Below are positions 12,404-17,123 of a stretch of DNA of 17,123 nucleotides, piece after piece. Location: NCBI GenBank assembly GCA_030672345.1, contig DAOVGO010000061.1, forward strand, positions 1 through 17,123, given 5' to 3'. Positions within the stretch are counted from its first letter, which is position 1, and each line of letters opens with the position of its first letter. The notes beneath the pieces are model-generated. The model searched no databases and was not told where the DNA came from. It saw only the letters and a list, made by a program, of their open reading frames with translations. A program made the position numbers and the translations under genes. This DNA comes from Methanosarcinales archaeon. Lineage in GTDB: Archaea; Halobacteriota; Methanosarcinia; Methanosarcinales; Methanogasteraceae.

Positions 12404-12823
12404 ATGGCGGTCAGCACCCAGTATCTGAATTTCCCGACAAAAGGGAACGCAGACATCGTGGACATAACAAAGGAAGTCTCGGATGCACTTTCAAAGTCAA
12501 AACTCAGCGATGGGATCGTTACGGTATTTGTGCCGGGTGCCACAGGCGCCGTGACAACGATTGAGTACGAATCCGGATTGGTTTCGGATTTCAAGGCTAT
12601 GCTTGAGCGGATTGCGCCACAGGACATCGAATACCTGCACAATCTGAAGTGGGGCGATGGCAACGGGCATTCTCATGTGCGGGCGTCTCTGCTTGGTCCG
12701 AGCCTGTCTGTGCCGTTTGCTGGCGGCAGCATGATGCTCGGGACATGGCAGCAGATCATATTCATCGATCAGGACAACCGCCCGAGGAACCGGAAGCTGA
12801 TCGTGCAGATCGTGGGTGAATGA
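12404..12823 (+). CDS. YjbQ/UPF0047-family protein
   Basis: A 139-residue protein of the UPF0047 family, annotated as secondary thiamine-phosphate synthase enzyme in related genomes, though its physiological role is unsettled. Hallmarks are VTKEV-like VDITKEVSDAL, VPGATGAVTTIEYE, YLHNLKWGDGNGHSHVRASL and SVPFAGGSMMLGTWQQIIFI, then NRPRNRKLIVQIVGE. The conserved His and Asp residues in the HN...DGNGHSH region are present. GGTGA in the end of the preceding gene is its likely ribosome binding site. Length is typical. Confidence 0.93.
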   Translation: MAVSTQYLNFPTKGNADIVDITKEVSDALSKSKLSDGIVTVFVPGATGAVTTIEYESGLVSDFKAMLERIAPQDIEYLHNLKWGDGNGHSHVRASLLGPSLSVPFAGGSMMLGTWQQIIFIDQDNRPRNRKLIVQIVGE

Positions 12824-12975
12824 TTGGGCGGGGTCCTGGTTAATGGTTGATACCATCTTGAACATCAACAGATCCTTCCACGTCCGGATATGATCTCTTT
12901 TTTTGTCGCCCTACATCTACTGCAGGATTGGTGCGATATATTTCCTAAATGAGTCGAGTTTTGGGTTCCGAAGAA

Positions 12976-12983
12976 AACTTAAC
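12976..12983 (+). promoter_or_regulatory. Possible hisD promoter
   Basis: AACTTAAC about 30 nt before the hisD ATG could act as a TATA box; an alternative GATATATT lies at about 12932-12939. The sequence does not decide between them. Confidence 0.3.
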
Positions 12984-13010
12984 GCATGCAGAGGAAAAAG
13001 ATGATGAACC

Positions 13011-14384
13011 ATGCTAAAAAAACACCACACACAACTGACCGAGACCGAACTTGCTACCCTGCTGAACAGGGAAACCGAGATCGAAAAAGTGAAACCAGCC
13101 GTTTCAGCGATTCTACAGGACGTGAAAACCAGAGGCGACGCCGCGCTCATCGAGTACACCGAGCGGTTCGACGGTGTATTGCTCTCCGCAATCGAGGTTT
13201 CAGACGACGCTGTATCAGAGGTGTTCGATCTGATCGACCCCGAGATTCTCTGGCATCTCGAGACCGCAGCCGATAATATCAGGAGGTTTCACGAATCCCA
13301 GCTTGAACCTGACCTCTGGCTGAGCGAGATTGCGCCCGGAATCAGCCTCGGGCAGAAGACGACGCCCCTTGACTGCATCGGTGCTTACGTCCCGGGCGGG
13401 CAGGCGTCGTATCCATCGACGGCACTGATGACGATCATACCAGCGAAGGTCGCTTCCGTGCCCGAGGCTGTGATCTGCACCCCGCCGATGCCGGAGGGCG
13501 TTTTGGGCGAGCGTGTGGGCGGGGACAGGAGTAGGGGCGGGAGTAGGGGTAGGGAATCGCCCCCCGATCCCGACGTGCACCAGCAGGTCATCCATCCGCT
13601 GACGCTTGCGGCAGCATCGATTGCGGGCGCCGACCGGATCTTTTGTGTCGGGGGCGCTCAGGCGATCGCTGCGATGGCTTACAGCACAGAGACTGTGCCC
13701 GCGGTCGACAGGATCGTTGGACCCGGGAATGTGTATGTGACTGCAGCAAAGATGATGGTTCCAACCCGGATTGATTTTCCTGCGGGACCCTCGGAGGTTC
13801 GGATCATCGCAGACGAGAGCGCACATCCAGATTTCATTGCAGCGGATATGATAGCGCAGGCAGAGCACGATCCAAACGCGGTGTCGGTCCTTGCAACGAC
13901 ATCGGAGGTGATCGCCGATCAAACCTTCGAACTGATCAGGTCAGGGGAAGCAGACGCCCTCCGGTCCGAGATCATCAAAAAGTCGCTCGAACACAGCGCA
14001 ATCCTGATCTTCGATTCGATCGATGAGTGTATCGGGTTTTCAAACACGTTTGCGCCGGAACACCTCGAGATCATGGTGAAAGATCCGCTTGGTGCGATAA
14101 ACGGCATCTGCAATGCCGGTTCGATCTTTGTCGGCGATTATGCCCCTGTTTCGGCTGGCGATTATGCATCAGGTACGAACCACGTACTGCCCACAGCCGG
14201 ACACGCACGGACCCACTCGGGTCTGAATCTCGGTCATTTCACAAAAAAATCGAGCATCCAGATCATCGAAAAAGATGGGCTCTCGCAGATCAGGGATACG
14301 ATTGTGGCGATAGCAGATGAAGAGGGGCTTAACGCGCACGCAGATGCGGTCCGGGTGCGGTTTTTGGTCGAGGATGAGGGGTGA
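13011..14384 (+). CDS. hisD: Histidinol dehydrogenase
   Basis: A 457-residue enzyme catalysing the last two steps of histidine biosynthesis, oxidising histidinol to histidine with NAD and a zinc ion. Recognised by VDRIVGPGNVYVTAAK, PAGPSEVRIIADE, MIAQAEHDP, TFAPEHLEIM and GDYASGTNHVLPTAGHA. Catalytic and zinc residues are visible: Gln283, His286, Glu350, His351, Asp384 and His443. The protein is longer than the roughly 430 residues usual for the family. The difference is an insertion at about residues 162-195, between TPPMPEG and HPLTLAAA, rich in Gly and Arg and encoded by a G-rich tract. All active-site residues lie outside it. No other histidine genes are visible nearby. The start is supported by GAGGAAAAAG upstream, not strongly. 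Confidence 0.95.
   Translation: MLKKHHTQLTETELATLLNRETEIEKVKPAVSAILQDVKTRGDAALIEYTERFDGVLLSAIEVSDDAVSEVFDLIDPEILWHLETAADNIRRFHESQLEPDLWLSEIAPGISLGQKTTPLDCIGAYVPGGQASYPSTALMTIIPAKVASVPEAVICTPPMPEGVLGERVGGDRSRGGSRGRESPPDPDVHQQVIHPLTLAAASIAGADRIFCVGGAQAIAAMAYSTETVPAVDRIVGPGNVYVTAAKMMVPTRIDFPAGPSEVRIIADESAHPDFIAADMIAQAEHDPNAVSVLATTSEVIADQTFELIRSGEADALRSEIIKKSLEHSAILIFDSIDECIGFSNTFAPEHLEIMVKDPLGAINGICNAGSIFVGDYAPVSAGDYASGTNHVLPTAGHARTHSGLNLGHFTKKSSIQIIEKDGLSQIRDTIVAIADEEGLNAHADAVRVRFLVEDEG
13517..13554 (+). repeat. G-rich imperfect repeat inside hisD, G-quadruplex pattern
   Basis: Seven short runs of G with a repeated GGAGTAGGGG-type unit fall within the hisD insertion. From 13534 to 13554 the pattern is GGGG-C-GGG-AGTA-GGGG-TA-GGG, which satisfies the usual four-run quadruplex rule with loops of 1 to 4 nt. 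The length keeps the reading frame, so it behaves as an in-frame coding microsatellite-like expansion. Confidence 0.7.
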
Positions 14385-14412
14385 TGACGCCCGCGCCCCT
14401 GTTCGGCGATGT

Positions 14413-14940
14413 CTAATAATGCGCAGCTTGTTTTCCGGCAAGCTCGCGCCGCTTCTTCTCGACGTAGCCGTACACCGATGAGTGCGGCGCACCATCGATC
14501 AGCATCTCGATTGCAGTCTTTGCAACGTGCGTCTGCTCAGGGTACCCGATGACCGATACGGTTTTTCCGTAGATCGAGACGCTGACATGAGTCACAGTCT
14601 CAATCATTTCCCGCGTTCTGCCGCTCGTCCCGATGATCCTGCCTTTGATGCGTTTAAGCTCTTTTGGCGTGTTTGCTGCTATGTTGATCACCTCTAATAC
14701 CAGAAAATCGTCATCTAACAGCACGATCGCCCTTTCCGGGCTGAAACCCCGTCCGATCGCCTTGACGACCTCCATAGCCTGCATCGCACGCACCGGATCA
14801 TCAGGGGCTAAAACCTGCACGGTACCTGATTTGCTGTCAATATCCAGTGTTGCGGTCGAACGCTCCTCAATCAGTTGTTTGACGCTGCCTTTCGGACCGA
14901 TCACCGCACCGATCCGATCATGCGGTATTTTGACGTACAT
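14413..14940 (-). CDS. Archaeal Dim2/Pno1-like protein with two KH domains
   Basis: A 175-residue RNA-binding protein. The N-terminal KH has VIGPKGSVKQLIEERS (residues about 14-29) and the second KH has KRIKGRIIGTSGRTREMIE with its own GTSG loop. The C-terminal end GYPEQTHVAKTAIEMLIDGA and SSVYGYVEKKRREL matches the archaeal orthologue of eukaryotic Dim2/Pno1, which assists small-subunit rRNA processing. It starts 7 nt after the uL13 stop. The gene usually lies beside RIO1 kinase and eIF1A in other archaea, so its place behind uL13 here is unusual. Confidence 0.92.
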   Translation of the reverse strand: MYVKIPHDRIGAVIGPKGSVKQLIEERSTATLDIDSKSGTVQVLAPDDPVRAMQAMEVVKAIGRGFSPERAIVLLDDDFLVLEVINIAANTPKELKRIKGRIIGTSGRTREMIETVTHVSVSIYGKTVSVIGYPEQTHVAKTAIEMLIDGAPHSSVYGYVEKKRRELAGKQAAHY

Positions 14941-14947
14941 CAGCCGC

Positions 14948-15370
14948 CTAACCGCCTAACTTTGCATTGAGTTCGCCGAGTGTGGTGTATTTGATGGTTC
15001 CCAACCTCAAGACGCTCGCTTCAGGAATCGTATCTGCCTTCAGCCCTGAAAATTCGGCAGGGGTGCCCATGTATACGCGAAGCCTCGCCATCGCATCGCG
15101 CCCGCGCATACGTTTGTACGGGAGCATGCCGCGAATCGTCCGCTTCAGGATGCGGTCGGGTCGGGTCGGGAAGTAGGGACCATGTTCTGTCGACCCCTTG
15201 TCCATCTGTTCCTTGTATTCCCGAAACGTGGTGGCTTTGGCGCCTGAGACTGTGGCACGTTCGGCGTTGATGATCGCTATGGTATCGCCGTGGAGCAGTC
15301 TGGATGCAACAACGCTCGCAAGCCGCCCGAGAATCAATCCGTTTGCATCGATAATTATTCTGTCAGTCAT
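14948..15370 (-). CDS. rpl13: Ribosomal protein uL13
   Basis: A 140-residue large-subunit protein: IIIDANGLILGRLASVVASR, the YKEQMDKGSTEHGPYFPTRP segment, TIRGMLPYKRMRGRDAMARL and RVYMGTPAEF identify uL13 of archaeal type. ATG at 15370 with GGTGA upstream is chosen; a longer frame lacks a start signal and overlaps eL18. It follows eL18 by 14 nt in the conserved archaeal pair. Protein uS9, which normally follows, is not found here. Confidence 0.97.
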   Translation of the reverse strand: MTDRIIIDANGLILGRLASVVASRLLHGDTIAIINAERATVSGAKATTFREYKEQMDKGSTEHGPYFPTRPDRILKRTIRGMLPYKRMRGRDAMARLRVYMGTPAEFSGLKADTIPEASVLRLGTIKYTTLGELNAKLGG

Positions 15371-15384
15371 AAAATCACCAAAGT

Positions 15385-15753
15385 TCACCTGATAATCCGT
15401 ATATTCGATCCTGCGGGATTTCTTGCCAGTAGTTCCTCGATCGTGAGGCATTCTCCGCCGGCATCCGTAATCTTTGCCCGTGCACCATCGCTGAAGCTGA
15501 AGGCGCCCACCACCAGCGGGTGGTTGATGTCGCCGGCGCCGAGCACCTTTCCTGGCACAACGATCATCTCGTTTTCTGCGACGTGCCGGTTGATGTGGCT
15601 GAGATTCACTGTCGCATAACTTCTTCTCGGTCGTTCCAGACGCCCTGCAATATCTTTCCAGATTAAAGCATCGTTCTCTTGTGATCTGGCTTTCAGATCA
15701 TCTATCAACGATGCAATCCTGGGATCTGTCTTCTTATATCGTATTTTGCTCAT
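15385..15753 (-). CDS. rpl18e: Ribosomal protein eL18
   Basis: A 122-residue archaeal/eukaryotic ribosomal protein: IWKDIAGRLERPRRSYATVN, LSHINRHV, MIVVPGKVLGAGDINHPL and VVGAFSFSDGARAKI are diagnostic. The ATG at 15753 follows GGAGG at close spacing. Its presence identifies the organism as archaeal. First gene of the minus-strand eL18-uL13-KH operon. Confidence 0.97.
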   Translation of the reverse strand: MSKIRYKKTDPRIASLIDDLKARSQENDALIWKDIAGRLERPRRSYATVNLSHINRHVAENEMIVVPGKVLGAGDINHPLVVGAFSFSDGARAKITDAGGECLTIEELLARNPAGSNIRIIR

Positions 15754-15882
15754 ATTTCCTCCAAGACTCACACATATCATCTGTGTTCGAACCGGTTTTT
15801 GGGGGGTTCATCCGCCATTGGAATGATGGAAGGTAACCATCTGTATCTGCCGTAGAAAAAGTTTGCGGAAGAAAGGGGGTTT

Positions 15883-15898
15883 GAGACTTTTTAGTCTC
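15883..15898. other. Perfect hairpin, GAGACT stem
   Basis: GAGACT-TTTT-AGTCTC forms a 6-bp stem with a 4-nt loop. Read on the minus strand it would sit in the upstream region of eL18, about 130 nt before the start codon. It could be a leader structure, attenuator or terminator. Confidence 0.35.
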
Positions 15899-16095
15899 CA
15901 GAGCCCAAATGCGCGCTGACACGAATGTCCCCGGGGGGCAAAATCGTTCGAGCATCTTTTAGCTTCTGGTTTCATGAGGGTGCAAGGGGATGTTTCGATG
16001 GAAATGGGAATCAAAGAGAGCGTGTGGGGGCTACACCCATCTGAAAGACAACCAAGGACTTTATAACCCACAAACGACATACAGCTTGAGTTGTG

Positions 16096-16104
16096 GCATA
16101 TAAG
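16096..16104 (+). promoter_or_regulatory. AIM24 promoter flanked by direct repeats
   Basis: GCATATAAG is a good TATA-like box about 45 nt before the ATG at 16146. It lies between two direct repeats, AGTTGTGGCA (16089-16098) and AGTTGTAGCA (16103-16112), differing at one base. An alternative TTTATAAC lies at 16060-16067. Confidence 0.4.
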
Positions 16105-16145
16105 TTGTAGCACATTTGCACGAACCACCAGAAGGAGGCGAACAG

Positions 16146-16841
16146 ATGGGACGGTACTCAATCGATGAATTCGTAGAGGCGACAGGGCAGCGCGATCTTG
16201 GAGAGGGCATATTCGAGCTGGAACGTGACCGCCTGCTTGAGATAAATCTTGACGGTAGAGTCTGGACAAAGAAAGGATCAATGGTAGCCTACGCAGGCGA
16301 CGTCAAATTCACGCGTGAGGGTGTGATGGAGCACGGGCTTGGAAAACTGGTCAAAAAAGCTGTTACCGGGGAAGGCGTGAGCCTGACAAAGGTAGAAGGT
16401 ACGGGAAAGGTGTATCTGGCTGATGAAGGCAAGAAAGTCTCTATAATCAATCTTGATGACCAGTCTATTTACGTCAACGGCAACGACCTGCTTGCATTCG
16501 AAGAAACGATTAAGTGGGACATTAAACTGCTGAAAAAGGTTGCCGGAATCATGGCAGGCGGACTCTTCAATGTGAAACTTGAAGGGACTGGCATGGTTGC
16601 CATCACCACACACTACGACCCGCTGACACTCAAGGTGACACCGGATCAACCCGTGTTTACAGACCCCAATGCCACTGTAGCATGGTCCGGGAACTTGAGC
16701 CCCGATATAAAGACCGACGTCTCACTAAAGACGCTTGTTGGACGTGGAAGCGGTGAATCGCTGCAGATGGCGTTCAGAGGAGAAGGCTTTGTGGTCGTCC
16801 AGCCTTATGAGGAAGTGTATTTGCAGGGGGCGCCGCAGTAA
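16146..16841 (+). CDS. AIM24-family protein
   Basis: A 231-residue, beta-rich protein of the AIM24/TRAP-like family, found in many bacteria and archaea and of poorly defined function; the yeast namesake is mitochondrial. Typical segments are LEINLDGRVWTKKGSMVAY, LTKVEGTGKVYLADEGKKV, VNGNDLLAFEETIKWDIKL and GLFNVKLEGTGMVAITTHYD, ending in a GEGFVVVQPYEE strand. The ATG at 16146 has AAGGAGG at good spacing, excluding the longer frame from 16116. No membrane segment or signal peptide is visible. It is monocistronic, convergent with the ion-channel gene. Confidence 0.9.
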   Translation: MGRYSIDEFVEATGQRDLGEGIFELERDRLLEINLDGRVWTKKGSMVAYAGDVKFTREGVMEHGLGKLVKKAVTGEGVSLTKVEGTGKVYLADEGKKVSIINLDDQSIYVNGNDLLAFEETIKWDIKLLKKVAGIMAGGLFNVKLEGTGMVAITTHYDPLTLKVTPDQPVFTDPNATVAWSGNLSPDIKTDVSLKTLVGRGSGESLQMAFRGEGFVVVQPYEEVYLQGAPQ

Positions 16842-16900
16842 GTTGTGGTTGGGCGTGGATGTGTGGTCCGGCGGGTGTTGGCATTTGCAAATATCTTCGT

Positions 16901-17123
16901 TTAGCGTGAGACCTGATAAGTGACAACGAAGATGATGAGTGCCATCATCAGAATACCCAAGCCGGACTCTGCTGCCACCAATACCTGAGGCAGGTGTCCT
17001 GCTGCCAGATTGGGCTGGATATTGGAATATCCAAGGCTCGTGAAGGTTGTGATGCTGTGATAGAGGTAGTCTACCCAGTCGGGCGCGGCAGGGCTGCCGT
17101 TTACGTTCTTGACGATTCCGTCA
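16901..17123 (-). CDS. Two-helix ion-channel protein, C-terminal part (cut by right edge)
   Basis: The open minus-strand frame gives the last 74 residues of a channel-like membrane protein ending at TAA (complement 16901-16903). WVDYLYHSITTFTSLGYSNI then QPNL is a pore helix and selectivity-filter region of the Ion_trans_2 type, followed by AAESGLGILMMALIIFVVTY, the inner helix. The usual filter TxGYG reads SLGYS, so potassium selectivity is uncertain. The N-terminal part lies outside the window. The assignment rests on the pore and inner-helix pattern. Confidence 0.75.
   Translation of the reverse strand, partial: DGIVKNVNGSPAAPDWVDYLYHSITTFTSLGYSNIQPNLAAGHLPQVLVAAESGLGILMMALIIFVVTYQVSR

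Larger units (their letters stand above)
15754..16145. other. 392-bp gene-free stretch between eL18 and AIM24-family genes
   Basis: This divergent intergenic region contains the promoters of both flanking operons. Open frames on the minus strand (for example 15808-16281) have no recognisable composition and cross into the AIM24 gene. Visible structure is a perfect hairpin at 15883-15898, a short GACA-CGAA-TGTC stem near 15919-15930, a C-then-G run nearby, and direct repeats around the AIM24 TATA box. I find no tRNA or known RNA. A long 5' leader of the ribosomal operon could lie here. Confidence 0.4.

Noticed and set aside
13215..13922. 235-residue minus-strand open frame
   Set aside because: Antisense to hisD, whose catalytic motifs run through the whole stretch.
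15783..15795. GTTCGAACC resembling a tRNA T-loop
   Set aside because: No matching T stem, anticodon arm or acceptor stem can be drawn on either strand.
15808..16281. 157-residue minus-strand open frame in the gene-free region
   Set aside because: No recognisable domain, composition rich in Cys, Arg and Ser as in chance frames, and it overlaps the start of the AIM24 gene.
1..17123. CRISPR array, tRNA, rRNA or replication origin
   Set aside because: No regularly spaced direct repeats, no cloverleaf and no rRNA-like sequence were seen; short repeats found are promoter-associated or inside hisD.

Overview
This window looks like chromosomal DNA of a strictly anaerobic euryarchaeon, probably a methanogen or a related methane- or alkane-oxidising lineage. 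The archaeal signs are ribosomal protein eL18 beside uL13, a Dim2/Pno1-type double-KH protein, an MTH865-family protein, TATA-like promoters including apparently leaderless ones, and an oxygen-defence set built on rubrerythrin, superoxide reductase and rubredoxins rather than catalase and superoxide dismutase. The species cannot be named from the sequence alone.

Layout. Positions 1-660 hold the 5' part of an insertion-sequence transposase (minus strand, running off the left edge) and a terminator-like hairpin. Positions 667-2540 carry an AT-rich DEAD-box RNA helicase and an MTH865-family protein, both minus strand. Positions 2637-7161 are an eleven-gene plus-strand redox operon: flavodoxin, FMN-binding split-barrel protein, DsrE-like protein, rubrerythrin, stand-alone desulforedoxin domain, rubredoxin, superoxide reductase with an extra four-cysteine domain, AhpD-like protein, VOC protein, peroxiredoxin and a 36-residue rubredoxin-like zinc ribbon. 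It is preceded by a perfect 10-bp inverted repeat, a TATA box and a leader of about 100 nt that can fold.

Positions 7253-11626 form a regulated transport region. An ArsR-type repressor and a three-gene ABC cassette (winged-helix regulator, ATPase, permease) lie on the minus strand. Divergent from the cassette are a PF03773-type permease and a CxxC thioredoxin-like protein, followed by a second thioredoxin-like gene with two compensating frameshifts. The same 18-bp operator, TTTCAR-N6-YTGAAA with small deviations, occurs twice before arsR and twice before the permease. This suggests that the ArsR protein controls both itself and the permease-thioredoxin operon.

Positions 11634-12076 hold a decayed subtilisin-like protease end with a PEP/PEF-CTERM-like sorting tail. 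Positions 12224-14384 carry a 58-residue membrane protein, a YjbQ/UPF0047 protein and histidinol dehydrogenase (hisD), the last with a G-rich in-frame insertion. Positions 14413-15753 are a minus-strand ribosomal/RNA operon (eL18, uL13, KH protein). After a 392-bp gene-free stretch come an AIM24-family protein (plus strand) and the C-terminal part of a two-helix ion-channel protein (minus strand, cut by the right edge).

The most interesting points are the repeated ArsR operator linking two transcription units 2.2 kb apart, the redox operon with its inverted repeat, foldable leader and unusual superoxide reductase, and the G-rich insertion in hisD.
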